From assembly GCA_020310875.1 (NCBI GenBank), contig MU260073.1:652501-716500 (forward strand): a DNA stretch of 64,000 nt, written 5' to 3'. Below, piece by piece: positions 1 through 13,229 of the stretch. Source of the stretch: Ceratopteris richardii (lineage: Eukaryota; Streptophyta; Polypodiopsida; Polypodiales; Pteridaceae). The notes below the pieces were generated by a model. That model searched no databases and was not told the origin of the DNA. It saw nothing but the letters and a program-made list of their open reading frames with translations. Numbering within the stretch: position 1 is the first letter of the stretch; the number at the start of each line of letters is the position of its first letter. The translations under genes were made by a program, and so were the position numbers.

Positions 1-3000
1 TAAAGCAAAGTGTAGATTGTAGCCTCTCCATATGAAAGCTATCGTAGCCCAAATGCACAATATGGAGATATTGTATGAAGAAGTTCCTCCTCTTTGGATA
101 GAGGAAGCATCAAAGAAATATTTAAGTACCTTGGGTAATGTAATTTCTATTCATTCTTTACTTTGCATGTAGAGTACTATTAATGATAGGATTGTTAATA
201 TATTATGTGATGATAGTATTTCTCATGATTTAATCTCACATACTTTAGTTAAGGACCTCAAATCAAAATGTTTTTCTTCCCTACATAAAGTTAAGGATTT
301 GTTTCAAGGAAGTTCATATAATGTAACACATGAGGTGCATGATGTTAAGATTTGCATAGGTTCATATATAGATGCATTCCAACCACCATTAATTATTCAT
401 ACTCATTTAAATCAGGAATCTAGAAAAGGTTATGATTCATGCATCGTTTTTGTAAATTTCATAAATGATTATACTCATACCTTTTTTGAGGCACAAAACT
501 TTTATGATTGTTATGAGTATTGTTTTATGTCCGACTATCCTTTTATACTACCATCGTCTCGAGGATCCTTTGACCATAGTATAGATCTTATTCTTGGTAA
601 TTCTTCTCCTCATAAAGCATCTTATAGGCATTGACCTTTTCATCAAAAGAAAATAGAAAACCAAGTTAAAGATTTACTTAAAAAAAGAATTATAAGGCCT
701 AGTTCTTCCCTATTTGGAACACTTATTATCTTAGTTGAGAAAAATAAAAAAAATTATAGGATGTGCATTGAGTATAAATCTTTAACAAGATCACTATGAA
801 AACTAGATAACCTATTCCTTGGATAGATGGCTTGCTGAATAAACTTTGAGGATCCCATATCTTTAGTAAGTTTACCCTTAAATCTAATTATCATCACATA
901 CGTATGACACATAGTGATATTTACAAGGCTACTTTTAGGACTCAAATTATTCTTTACGAATTCATGGTAATTGCTTTGGACTTACAAATGCTCCTGCTAC
1001 ATTTGCACATATGATGAATAATATTTTCCTTGATTATCAAGATTTTTTTCTTGTTTTCTTTGATGATATACTTGTATATTAAGAATGAAAGTGATCATGA
1101 GAAGCATCTAGAAATAGTTTTTAGTTTATTGCATCAGAATATACTTTATGCTTATCTTGCAAAAATTTTCTTTTCCCAAAATAAAATAGAATATTTGGGG
1201 ATATAATTTGTAGCAAGGAGTGAATGTAGACCCAAATAAAATAAAATTAATTGTAGAATGGTTGGTTTTTGAATCAATTAATGATGTACGTTCTTTTCTT
1301 AGGTTGGCTAATTTCTATAGAATGTTTTGAAAAGTTTTTTCCTATTTGGAACTTTCCCTACTATTATTATTGAAAAATAAAGTAGAATTTGCATGGGGAT
1401 AAGCACAAAAATATTTTGAAAAACTCAAACATGCACCTATTTTACAGTTACATGTCTTTGCAAAACCTTTTCATGTAGTTACATATGCAAGTGTTTCAGG
1501 TATACATGCACTTTTAATGCAAAAAAATCATCCCATTGCATTTGTAAGTAGGAAACTTAAAGCCTCTTAAAAGAATTATAGTATGTATGATAAGGAAGTT
1601 TTAGCTATTTTGCATGCTTAGAAATTTTGGAAATATTATCTCATAGGTTCTAAGGTTTTAGTCAAAACAAACCAAAAGCTATTAAACACTTGTTAAATCA
1701 ACATTGTTTTTTGAGATGCATATTAAATGGGATTCTTTTATTCAAAATTTTCAACCTATGATTTAGTATCAACCTGGCAAAGGTAATATTATAGCATATG
1801 CTATTAGTCATTTTCCATCACCACTATCATATTCTGTTTCTATCCATAATATGTTCTCCATTCATTTCATGATATGATTGCTACTTATGGCTCATATTTT
1901 TATTTTTCACGTGCATGGAGTGCTTTCAACCATTATGCATCTTCAATAGATGAACATTATACATTTCATAATGATTTTTTGTATTTTCAGCACAAATTAT
2001 GCATCACTCAAGATTTTATAGAATTTGTTATGAAGTAAATGCATGAACCACCTTAATATGAGACATAGGGGCATACAAAGCAGAAGATCTTCTTGTAAAG
2101 ATTTCTTTCTTTGGAAGAATATGGAAAAAGATATTGCATATCATGTTTCCCAATGCATTGTGTGTCCGAATGTTAAATTTCATCATGGTAAAGCATTTGG
2201 ATTGTTAATGCCACTACTCGTTCCCAATGAACCATGGGAATATATTTTTATGGATTTTATTATTGGTCTATCTATGACTTCATCTCATAATGACATGATT
2301 CAGATAATTTTTTATAGGTTTGGTAAACATGCATATTTCATTCTAGTAAAAGACATTTTCTATACCTAAGGTTGCTAAGTTTTTTATTAAAAGTATTTTT
2401 CCACATCATGATTTCCCAACAGTTATGTTCTTTGATCATGATGTTCATTTTTGCAATCACTTTTGGGCTGCATATTTTAAAATTTTGGTTCAGAAATAGA
2501 TTTTAGTTCTGCATTTAATCCTAAAAGGAAAGGGAAAAGTAAATCCATGAATAGTACTATTATTGATTTATTGTGTTGTTATTCCCTCGATAATTGAATT
2601 AACTAGGATGAGAAAGTACCATTAGTTCAATTTGCTTACAATAACATAACACACACTACTACTGGTTGTGCACCTTTCAAAATTATTTATGATCAAAAGC
2701 CTCTAGTTCCCATGTCACTCACTCAAACTAATATTCATATAGCTAATTCTTTTGCCCAAGATCACATTTTCATACTTAATGAAGTTCACAAGCACATTAA
2801 GAAAATTCAAGATCATTATACTCTTAATGTTAATAAGAAATAGCTAGCCAAAAAATTTAATGAAAATGATTTGGTTATGTATCATGAAACGATGTTTGAA
2901 AAATATCTTACAACATTTTAAAGTTAAACTTGCACCACAATATTATGGACCATTTCACATTATTTGAAAGATCAATGAAGGTTCATTAGATTAGACATAT

Positions 3001-3080
3001 CATTTAATTGGAATATACATAAATATTTTCATATTAGTCTATTTAAACCCTTTAGAATCACTTTATTAATCACTCCTATT
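1..3080 (+). pseudogene. Decayed Ty3/gypsy pol remnant (element A)
   Basis: Remnant of a Ty3/gypsy polyprotein that once encoded reverse transcriptase, RNase H and integrase. Pieces of RT are readable in shifting frames from about 640 to 1200 (KRIIRPSSSLFGT, then a YRMCIEYKSL segment). RNase H-like text follows to about 1800. An integrase zinc-binding and core segment lies in one short open stretch at 2043-2369 (CIVCPN, then EYIFMDFIIGLS, matching the usual MDFI.GLP start of the catalytic core). Later integrase pieces continue to about 3080. Many stops and frameshifts make it non-functional. The order RT-RNase H-integrase is what assigns it to gypsy rather than copia. The 5' part lies outside the window and no LTR was identified. 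Confidence 0.75.
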
Positions 3081-4530
3081 CTTGATGATCCTCCTTTGCT
3101 TGAAGAAAAATATGAAATCTTAATTCTTGAGCAAATACTCAATCATGATGTAACCACTACACGTACAAATAATCAATATCATTTATATTCGGTACAATAT
3201 GAAAATCATTCTATTGAAGAATGTGAGTATATCCATAGGACTTTATTGATCCCCTATTATGATCACTTAATTTTTGCATATCATTCACAATCATAATAAT
3301 TTAGCTCTACAAACATACAATTCCATGCATGAGATTTTACATGGGACATGCTTATTTTTGTTGAGTGATGGGAGATGTGACTAGACATACATCTCTATTT
3401 TGTTTCTTATCAACTGAGGTTAGTTGCTTTTTCAATTAGAGGCATGTCATCACTTGTGGAATGTTGACTTTTGATCTTATATTATTGAGATTTTAATATT
3501 CTTTGTGTTTTGATATAGCAATTGAAGGTCCATGAAGGCATGGATGGGTGTGGACTTATCTAGATACATCCAAACACAAATAGAGAATTAGATTTTTCAT
3601 ATATTTTGTAAATAAATGACCCATGTAGAGGATTGTTTCTAGAAAGTCATAAAAAAGAGTGGTTGAGATAAGAATCATTGTAGAATGCAACTTTTGTAAA
3701 TTCGAGCTAAGGATCACCATAGAAGTGAGCAACTTTCTACTTCTATGCTTGCTTTTTGAAGCGTCTGGTCCCATTGTATACTCTATATTTGAACATAATA
3801 AAAAAATATAATATATGCACTCTAAAGATTTTTTTGTAAGACTGTGTGGGGGGAGATCATACCTAATATTGTGTATTGTGTTATCTACTGTGCATCTTTG
3901 TTTTCGTGTTTTTTTCCGCTTTCATATTGTCTTTGTGCACATGTGACTTCTAGATCCTGTAACATTCTTTTAAGGAACCATGTTAAATTTGCTTTAATGT
4001 TTATACTATATATTCTATGCATTCCAAAAGATGGTCAATTTTAAAGTAAAAGGAAATAAATATTGCATTATGAAGGTTTGTATATATGTCCATATGTATG
4101 AAAGTGAAATGCAATTCCAAAAAAACAAACTGTTGAGCTAAACAAACTCTATTCAATTATTGAGATGTGTTTAGCTCTCTATCTTTTATTATTTTGCTCA
4201 AATCTAATTATGTTGCCTCCATGAATGGAACTTTAGTGATTCCTTAATATATATGCATATACAGAATAAAATATCTTTTACTTTTTCATTCAAATATGTT
4301 ATACAAGCTCTTTTTGTTGGATCTCTTGAAGTGTTAATTTTGGTTCATAATTTCTAAGGAGCTCAATACATATTTTATACCCTCCATGATTGAGTCCTAA
4401 ATTTAGATAATTTGTATGAACACTAATATCCACATAACCTTAACCTCTTGAACTTTATGCACTTCCTAAAAATCACATGCCAAGTTCTGCAATCTTGAGT
4501 GAAGAGTTGGTAGTAATATTTGGGCTCTCA
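3081..4530. other. No gene seen; possible 3' flank or LTR of element A
   Basis: AT-rich, no protein similarity recognised. A G-rich stretch at 3845-3853 (tgtggggggaga) resembles a polypurine tract, as expected just before a 3' LTR on the + strand, but no matching LTR pair is visible. A short hairpin with GAGCTAAACA and TGTTTAGCTC arms lies near 4135-4177. Confidence 0.3.
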
Positions 4531-4534
4531 ATAG

Positions 4535-7500
4535 TTAACTGAAAATATTCATAACTTGAATAGAGATCATCCATTGAGTAAATGGAATCCTAGCAAATGC
4601 TTCTACAAACACATCTACTATAGCTCCTGTTCCTACATTTCTAATTGTGACTTTGTTTGTGGGTTGTGAATCCTGGATGAAACAAAATTTCCCATTCTTC
4701 TTTGGCACCGTGAACCACCTACGTGAATATGGCACTGAGGATGTCGCCAATATCTCCATGGATATATTTTCCTTTAAGAGTCACATCAGCTTAGATGAAT
4801 GGGCTTTTTGAACTAGACTAGGTCGTATATTCCATGGAATATGTGACATTGTCAAAATAATCATGAATGGAACTTTTTTCGGATATGCACAACCTATTTC
4901 ATGTGGAAAAAGATTGAATGCTTCTCACGTTTCTTGATAACTTCAATAAAATTCTTTTTTGCTTTTTCTATAGGAAATGCTTTATTAGCAAATTTAATAT
5001 ACTTAATAGTCTTATTAGTAAAATGACACCGTATAACACCATATCAGCTCTCAAATTCTTAGCATTGGGTCATAAAAAACTCTTGTATATTTCTTATAAC
5101 TATTTCTTGGTAGTGGTTGAGCTATGGGTTTGATCTTTTTATCAACAATCTTGTACTTAGTATAAACTTTTACTTCATGTTCTTGCAAAAATTTAGTAAT
5201 TTAATCATATTTCTCAATAGAACTAAGCATAATGATTTTATATCCTCCCTTATTTTGGAGTGCTTTCTCAAGTTCCTCTAGAATAGAGAAACTTCTTTCT
5301 AATGCAATTAGTCTTGATTTTCTCATCAGATAAAATTCATCCTAGATTTTTATAATGTTTTTCATATATTTTTCTAACTTTGTTTGATATCTTCTCTTTT
5401 TGAAAGTATTGTAATCTAAATGGAGAGGAAAAAATAGAAAAATTTTTAACATTACATGTTCATGCGAGATATCAATCCACCTTTTATTGTTGTCCTGCTC
5501 AATAGTGGGTCCTAACAAAAAAGTTCATCATAGTTCGCCCCATATTCTCTTACCTGTGCACAATCAATGCACTCTCGATTGTAAGAGTTTATGGGGTTCC
5601 TTCTTAAGTTCTTTCTATTTCATGTATGACTCAAATGAATTTTCATGAAATGCAAGGGTTACAGGGCTCATTTAAAATGAATTATTGCATAGGTAGATCC
5701 ATCATCCATTTCTTTAGTTTCCATTCTCATTTTAGCTATGAATGGTTTCCCAAGAATAGCTTCATGAGAAAGTTATCGTGGACAAAGAAGTGAAATTCTT
5801 CTGTTACTCCATCGATTGTCTCGTGTATGCTTGTGCATGCCCCTTACAGAATTCCACAACCATTGTCTGTTCTCCTCATCCAACAGACATGATCCTTGTC
5901 AATTGACCATCTAAATTTATTGTATAATTTTTTGGAGATCACATTTATCTCTGACTTGGAATCAACCAAGGCTATAGCTAAATCTGATTCTCCCTCATCT
6001 CCTAACTTTATTTTAACTTTTGGTGTTCCTCTTGCCTAGAAGTTTCTGTTGTACTAACTTTCTGATTCCCTTGCTTCTTCATCAAGTATTATAGGACCAA
6101 GAGAATTTTGATTTACTTGACCTATTTCAAATTCATAATCATCAGAGTCACTTAGGTTAACAACCTCATTCATTACCTGAGTAGCCTCATGTGATTCTTC
6201 AATCTCCATATTTTGTGGCAATGAGCATATTTTTCTTTTCATTAAGTTGATAAAATTCTCTTTGAATTCATGTTTTCCAATTGTCAACACCTGTTCTAAA
6301 GACATTGTAACTTTTATTTTTAAAAATATGTCATTTAGAATCTCCTTGGCATCATTTTTCTTTGCAAGCTCATAAATGAGTATGGCCTTGGGATATTTCT
6401 TTTTCTTCTTTTCACTCTCACCCTTCTGAGCATTATCAATTTTCTTAGCGACTTCCTGTTTCTTTACAAGTTGTTATTTCACCTCTCCTTGAATTTTAAT
6501 GGGTTTCTTTTGTTTTTGGTTTTCTTTCACTAGTCTCTTTCCTTCTCTAATCTCTTTTCTCCTAGCTTCATTGTGAGAAGTGGAAGGCTCTTGAAATTGA
6601 AGTTTCTTCTCACTATTCTTAATCTTTTCCTCTTCTTCCTTCGCATGTCTTCTAGTTACCCACCTTTCATGCTCCACTTGTTCTTGTATTTCATCTCTAT
6701 GTCTCTTTTCCTCAACATTGGAAATATGTGAGTAAACCAAGAATTGATCAACAAGTGACTTCCAAGCAGTCTTCTACATGATTTCATCTTGGGATCTCAC
6801 TAAAGCTTCATTTGAGTAAGACTTTTCTGATTGGGGCTCTTCTATTTCTTCCTCAATTTCCTCTAATGGATCCAATCTAGCTGCTGATGTGCTTGCATTA
6901 GCATTTGATAGGTTTTCATATAGTTTCTTCATCCCTACCTTCCCCCAATCTACAAGTAGGGATAGGAAAGTTATAAAATCTCATAGTTTTTTATCTATAT
7001 CTACAATTAACTAGTGCTCTTTTGCTAACTTCACTTCTTCCCATGCATAACAGAAGTGCTCATGTGCATTGCACTAGACACACCTTCTTCCTTTAGTTCC
7101 CCAACTTTCATTAAACCTAGTATTTCCTTGATACATGGTTTGCATAGGGGGCATAAGTTATTATTGTCCGATTGATTGAACTGGAGGTGCAACTTGGGTC
7201 ATCATGTAAGCTTGGGGAATATTTGGTATGGGTATAGGATTTCCTTGAATTGTATCTGCATTACGCATACCTGACTGAGAAGAACTAGGGTCCTGATATC
7301 CCATTGAATACACCTTGTTATGAAGGCTAGCCATCTCTTTTGATAAAGATTCTCACATTGAGAAAACATTCTTCAACTATTTACTCATAATCTCTAGTTG
7401 GAGTTCAAATGGAGTTTGAGATGTAGATGTAACGTTGGCTATAGTCATGGATGTGAACATTTGGCTCCACTGGTATCGATGTTTCTTTGGGCTGAAATTG

Positions 7501-8270
7501 GGTCAATTGTGCTCATCTAGCATGGAGGCTAGATTGTCATTGCTTCATTTGAGAAATTTCATCTAATCATCTTCTTACATTTAGCCAATTATCAGTAAGT
7601 CCAAATCATTTCCTAGGTTCTTTAATCCTCCTCTTGAGATCAACCATATCTTTAGGACTAAGAATCTTGAGGAAGTGTATTATGAGATCTAGGTTTAAGG
7701 AATCTTGATCAATTTGAGAGAAAGAGAGAGTAGAGAAAATCCTCTCAAGAAATCATTTAATAAGTGTGTCAGGGAGGTTATAGGCTTAGGCATGTGAATC
7801 CACCTTAAAAAGCCTTCTCAATTGTGCTTGTTGAAATCCTCCAAATAGAATATCTTGTGCACCTCTTTCCTTATGTTGTCCCAATTCTTATTCATATGTA
7901 AATGGATTGAATCTTGAATGTTCCTAGAAACTACCCATTCAAAGTAATGCCTAAACATTCCCTTGGGTAGTCCTTGGATCTGAGCTTTCTCTTCAGAGAC
8001 ATCTAGATATTCAATTATATTAAGTCTAGTGAACTTTACCTAATCCTTAAGAATGGCTTGCACCACTCTTGCCACCTTTTTCTCTATCATTATTCCCTTA
8101 AAAACTTCCTACATTTTCTTTCTCTAGTCTGTTTTGGAATGTAGAACAACATCGAGAGCAAGTGGCTCTATAATCCCCCTTAACTCAGAATAGTGTTCAG
8201 AGAAAAATTTTTTTGTACTTTGAGCCATGTGATGAAAGTAATCTTTCTTAAGACCTTCTTTTCTTTCTAA
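4535..8270 (-). pseudogene. Decayed Ty3/gypsy gag-protease-RT remnant (element B, fungal-like type)
   Basis: Reading down the minus strand: a Gag capsid-like region (about 8270-7560, including KGMFRHYFEWVVSRNIQDS), a weak knuckle near 7070, a lysine/glutamate-rich linker (6740-6474), an aspartic protease at about 6000-5690 (ALVDSKSEINVISKKLYNKF, where the catalytic DSG has become DSK), and the start of RT at 4900-4535 (EIGCAYPKK, RRWFTVPKKNGKFCFIQD, NKVTIRNVGTGAIVD). RT breaks off before the YxDD motif. The combination of WFTVPKKNG, FIQDLQP and NKVTIRN with a DSGSEINV protease marks a distinctive clade that I recall mainly from basidiomycete fungi and also from some plant genomes; this was not checked. 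Numerous stops make it dead. No LTRs or primer site were found. Confidence 0.72.
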
Positions 8271-9290
8271 CTTTGTTTCTTGGATCTAGATCTTGAATCT
8301 TCCCTTATTTTCAAGAAATCTAAAAGATTCTTGATACTTTTGAAGCTAAATCTTCATTTTGGGTATACTTTGATAATTGGAAATCAATTTAGAGTGCTAC
8401 AATATTAGGGGTTTTCACCACATATCGGATATAATCTTTAGAATCTATTCTAGTCTTTAGGTCTAAAGTTAGTCTTTCCTCTAGATTTTTAGGTCTAGAA
8501 TTTTGATTCTTCTTTAGGCTTCTACTGCCTTCGGTCTAGGTCTAAAATTAGACATTTCACTCTTGCATTTGATTCTCTCCTCTACTTATGTATAGAATTG
8601 GATTTCTTCTCTAATTTTATATCTAAAGTTGATTCTATCTCTAAGTTATTATAACTAGAGATCAAATTTAACTTTATAGATTAGCTCCTGGAGTCAAAAG
8701 CTACTTCTAGGATTTGTGTTCTTTGTTTTTTCTCTTTATAGTCTAGTCTTTTTTAATCTTTGCCAAGCTTCAGATACTTCTTGAATTTCACTTATTATTT
8801 CTTCACTTAATCTTTCATTTTTGTGATTTTATTCTCACTTGGATCTTTTACATTCATTTTTTTTTGTATTTTGTTAAATGTGAATATCGTTGAACATTAT
8901 GTTTACTTTTTGTTTTTAGTTTTTAGCTTTTTTTTGTTTCCTACTCTACTTTTTTTATTGTTTTAATTAAGTACTAGGAAGGAGATTCTTTACAAGATTA
9001 TTTTTGGATTTTTAATCTTTTTATGTTTAATGGATTTCTTTTCTTTTTTAATGTTTTTAGGTTTTTTTAATTTTATTTATGTTATACTTATGGTTATCTT
9101 TATGAAATTAAGCTAAACTAAAACAATAACAAAGTTTTCTAAATAAGGTGACTGGTTGGAAAGCGCACACAATGTATTCCTAATGCTACCATGAGTGATC
9201 ACATGCAATAAAAAACAACCACTATCTTTTAGTGTGTGATAGCAATGCAATGAATTGAAATAATTTAAAAGAACAAATACCTAAAATTTT
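8271..9290. other. No gene seen; T-rich leader-like DNA
   Basis: T-rich sequence upstream (in element sense) of the element B Gag. Between about 8440 and 8690 a loose motif related to TCTAGGTCTAAAGTTGATT recurs several times, so this may be a decayed repetitive leader. From 8720 to 9120 it is nearly homopolymeric T/A. No ORF resembles a known protein. Confidence 0.35.
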
Positions 9291-9587
9291 TGCTTTGATA
9301 TCGAGGCTCAATTTGAAGTGTAGTGAAAATATTTACATCAATTTGAAATCCTAAATACGAAAAGAGACTACTTGTATCATGTGCTTTGTTGCTTTGAAGG
9401 TATGAGTATCATGGAGAGGATTTCCAAAGCAATGACCAGGAAGCTATGTATTTAGGATTTTACATTGATGTAAATATTTTCACTACACTTCAAATTGGGC
9501 CTCGACATCAAAGCAAAAAGAGACTGCTTGTACTATGTGCCCTGTTGCTTTGAAGGTATGGGTATCACGGAGAGGATTTCCAAAGTG
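9291..9587. repeat. Interleaved inverted and direct repeat (A-B-spacer-A'-B)
   Basis: A segment of about 69 bp (9291-9358, beginning tttgctttgatatcgaggct) reappears inverted at 9447-9516 with few mismatches, so the two arms could fold into a long hairpin. A second segment of about 70 bp that follows the first arm (9360-9430) follows the inverted arm in direct orientation (9517-9587). The result is a mixed inverted and direct duplication that neither a simple tandem duplication nor a terminal-inverted-repeat element explains. No coding potential. Confidence 0.75.
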
Positions 9588-10740
9588 ATGCACCATGGTG
9601 CCTTTTAGGAAAAGTCAAAATTGCCTCTTTTGTGCTACATGGTTGCAATAAGAGAAACTCGTGGATGAAATATGTCAGGGGGAGCAAAGAGTTGAGTAGT
9701 TAAAACAATAGAAATTCATGGATAAAAGAAATATTTAAATTGATGCTAGCTATAAGAGGTGATACAGAAGGTGACAAAGAAGAATTGAACATAATAGAAC
9801 CAAGAGAGGAAAGTACATGATCACTATCCATTGGCATAATTTTGTGAAATGCACAATGGAATGGGTGTAAACCCATAGTAGAAAATAGATGCTAATTCAA
9901 GGTGTGAGTGATCTAAATAGATACAAGCAATCCTAGATAGGTACAGATCCCAACATGGGATGAGGTCTAAGTTCTCCTCACACCAGGTTCGCTTCACCAC
10001 TTGCTTTAGGCACATTAGATCTTTGATGCTTCAACTTCACAAGTGCTGCTTTATGCAAGATCACTTTCTTTACTTCACTTTAATATGGTTGCAAATGAAT
10101 CAAGAAAAAAACAAACGATCTATTAGTGCATTTAGAAACTATACCAATCACTGATTGAGAAAAAATATTCTTTGATATGATCATTTTTCTCTTCATTTTT
10201 CATCTTTTTTAATTTTTCTTTTCCTTTTATGTATTTTTTATTTTATTTCTTTTTCTTTTTATATCTTTTTTCTATGAATTTTGATTTTCTTTTTATACTT
10301 TTCTATTTTTATTATTTAGTTAAGTTCTTTGTTTCTCTATTCTACCTTTCTTTTCATACATTTATTGCTTTTTATTTATAGTTCTTAAGTTCTTTTTATT
10401 TCTATTTTAATTTTATTATTATAACATTAGTTTCTTTTATTTTTATATTATACTATTTCTTTTTAATTTTATTTTTAATTCACAAACTTTATTTTCTTTT
10501 ATGTTTTTATTTACTTAGTAATTACATGTTTCTTTTATATTTTAATTGGTTCATAATATTTTATTTACATTTTTATGATTTTCTTTATTTATTAATTATG
10601 TAAATTTTATTAACATTTTATTTTCTATTGTAATAAATATATAGTTACAATATTTTACTTGTTCTTTGTACTTACTTAGTAATAAATTAATAAATAATCA
10701 AAATAGATTAAACAATAAAAAATAAAAAAATAAAAAACAA
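9588..10740. other. No gene seen; AT-rich low-complexity DNA
   Basis: 9588-10150 shows nothing recognisable. 10160-10740 is almost pure T/A with runs of ttttctttt and ttattt. Confidence 0.5.
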
Positions 10741-11200
10741 AGTCAAACTCTCTCTCTCTTTCTCTCTATCTCTTTCTATGTGAATCCCTATTTTTAGCAT
10801 CTCTACTTCTTTCTCTTTCTATACATCTACTTGTATTGTTATCGATAACTCCTTATCTATTATTTAACAAGTCTGCTATCAATTCTTTATTGTTGTGCAT
10901 ATCATAATCATACCTCCCTATCTCTCTCTCTCTTGATATCTCTCTCTCTCATCAAAAGTGGGTATATGTGATTTTTCTCTATGAATAAACACCTTCTCTC
11001 TGTCTCTCTCCATCGTATGTGCACGTTTTTCTCTCTCCCCCTTCCCCCTTTTCTCTTTGATTTTATCTCTCTCTACACAAGATTAGTCTTTTTTTACCTA
11101 TGCCAAAGAAAGAAGAAGAGATCAGGGTAGAGAGATGGATTCTCTCTCTTTCTCTCTCTCTCTATCCCATTCCCTTTCTCAGCTCTCTTAGAGAACAATG
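10741..11200. repeat. CT-rich microsatellite cluster
   Basis: Repeated imperfect (TC)n blocks such as tctctctctttctctc, broken by short unique segments. Such pyrimidine tracts are common in plant leaders and LTRs; no gene follows. Confidence 0.8.
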
Positions 11201-11229
11201 ATGAAGAAAATTTGTACTAGCAAAATGGT

Positions 11230-11900
11230 TTAGAAAAGTCCAATGTGACAACAAACTTATATCTATAGGGTTTTACATTCTTCTTCACCAAGGTTTTAAG
11301 GATAATTTAGGGTTTTTAGTGTTCCATATTTAGGGTTCAAAACATAGGTTTTTTTTTGGTATTTAAATGAACACTTACGGGTCTCCATATTTAAGGTCTC
11401 CAAACACACATATACATAGGGTACAAATTTTCACTTAGGGTTTACACACATGGGGTTTAAGGTAGTTAAGATTTATAATACAATTAAGGTACTAAGGGTT
11501 AAGAGCCATAAGGATTTTAGGCCAATAATGGGTAAGAAGGTCATTTAAACTACTCAAGGTTTCTACACATGTACACTTAGGCTTTCATATAGATACATAT
11601 ACACCTTCAATGGATTCACTTAGAGTTTGTACAATCACACACTAGGGTTTTTGGGTTTAGTGAAAAGGTTTTTAGGGTTTTCACATAGGGTATACATACA
11701 CATGGGGCTTAGGGATTTTTAGATATACACTTAGGATCAAGGTTCAGAGGGTTTTTTGGACATAGGTTTTTAAGGGTTCGTGCACATAGGGTTTGAAGGG
11801 TTATTAGACTTATCTTTATGCAATTATAGTTACAACAGCTAGGGTTGATATGCAATTAGGGTTTTTAATACTCATACACGGGTTTGCACACATATACAAT
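11230..11900 (+). repeat. Degenerate plant-telomere-like TTTAGGG tract
   Basis: The words tttagggttt, tagggttt or aagggtt recur more than a dozen times over about 650 bp (for example near 11305, 11325, 11435, 11645, 11670, 11785, 11855), all in the same orientation. They are separated by variable AT-rich or CA-rich spacers rather than being strictly tandem. The heptamer is the plant telomere unit. This may be a decayed interstitial telomeric tract or simply biased low-complexity DNA. Confidence 0.45.
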
Positions 11901-12596
11901 TGGAAGTTCTTATCATTCACTCACTCAAAGACATTGAACATATATACAACTATCTTAATGTTTTTGGTTTTGCTTTTTATTCTTGCAAGTACTCAACCAT
12001 AACAATCATCATTTGTACTCTACTGATCATATCATAATTAGTATAGAGAGAAATGATCAAAAGAGAATAAATTTCAAACTTTCTAATCCATCACCCACAA
12101 GGGATTTCATCCCAACAATGTGACAATGACTAAGAGTCTACAACGTCACTCAAATGTTGTAGAAATCATTGATTTGATGTGCAATTCCAAAAATGATGCA
12201 GGCATTGTTGATCAATGAGAGAAAGCGATCTATACCTCAAAAGCAAAGAATGAGAGGCCAACCTATCATTTCTATTTTTTTGTGTCTCAGTTCATCTATA
12301 CAGATACATCTAAATCCACAAGGAAAAATTCTAGAGAAGCAAAAAAAACATCAGTATAGAATGAGAGAGTGAAAAAATGAGTTTCCACATGCAAGAATGT
12401 AACTTTCTTATCAATGCTAGAAAATGTGATATAAGCAATGTTGTAATTTACTTTATCATTCCCTGAACCATGTTTGATCCATGTGAAAAATGCAAAAAAT
12501 TGAATGCAAACTTCAAAATTTACACTATTGAATGGAGTGCAAATATTGGCCCTTTTCTATGATTGAAGAAATCCTCTTGTATTGCAAATGCATACT
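11901..12596. other. No gene seen
   Basis: AT-rich sequence without recognisable coding content between the telomere-like tract and the left repeat of element C. Confidence 0.5.
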
Positions 12597-13185
12597 ATAT
12601 ATCTAAGCTCACAATGCCTTAGGCACTTGTGACAAAGGAGACTGTACCTCAATCATCAACAAGTGCATATAGTGGTGGATTGACACACTCATTAAATTAT
12701 CAATCCGTGGACTTATACCATATCAAGTGTATGAGGACATGTGCGTTCATGATGGTTAATGGCATGAATGAGAAAACAATGTGCAAATTAGGTCTAACTA
12801 CCTCTCACATCACCTCTCTCACTAGAAATGTGTAGTGCATTACTTGTTACAATAGTAAGCACAAATTTAACCATATATTTGAGTGCCGATACCCAAATGT
12901 AGTCAATAGCATGTTCAAAATTCTTGATGAGATGCATCCAATGCAAGTATCAACTTAATCTCACAAGTGCATTTCAAGTTATGAGCAAAATAAAAAGTGG
13001 TGAGAAATACCAACTCTTGCTCCAGAGCTCACCAAGCTTCACACACACACACACACACACTACAATGGTGAAAAGAGTTGGGGAACGGGTAGATAACAAC
13101 TCTAGGCACACATTTCATGCATCACACACTCACATACAAGCTCATGGAGAAGAAGATACACAGACAAGAAGAAGCAATTTTGATT
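12597..13185 (-). repeat. Left (3') LTR-like repeat of element C
   Basis: Starts at ctaagctcacaatgcc. It shares about 240 bp of high similarity (12597-12836) with 17455-17697, then about 45 bp (13141-13185, ggagaagaagatacacagac) with 17708-17745. The intervening 12840-13140 is missing from the right copy and includes a (CA)n run at 13040-13060. Confidence 0.7.
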
Positions 13186-13229
13186 TTATAACTTAACTCT
13201 TCTTTATAATCATTGGCTTGCTCGTTCTT

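Noticed and set aside
3844-4044. 66-codon ORF with cysteine-rich hydrophobic text
   Set aside because: T-rich sequence, no family match, no context.
13040-13060. (CA)n run as a possible regulatory site
   Set aside because: Simple microsatellite within an LTR-like repeat; nothing supports a function.
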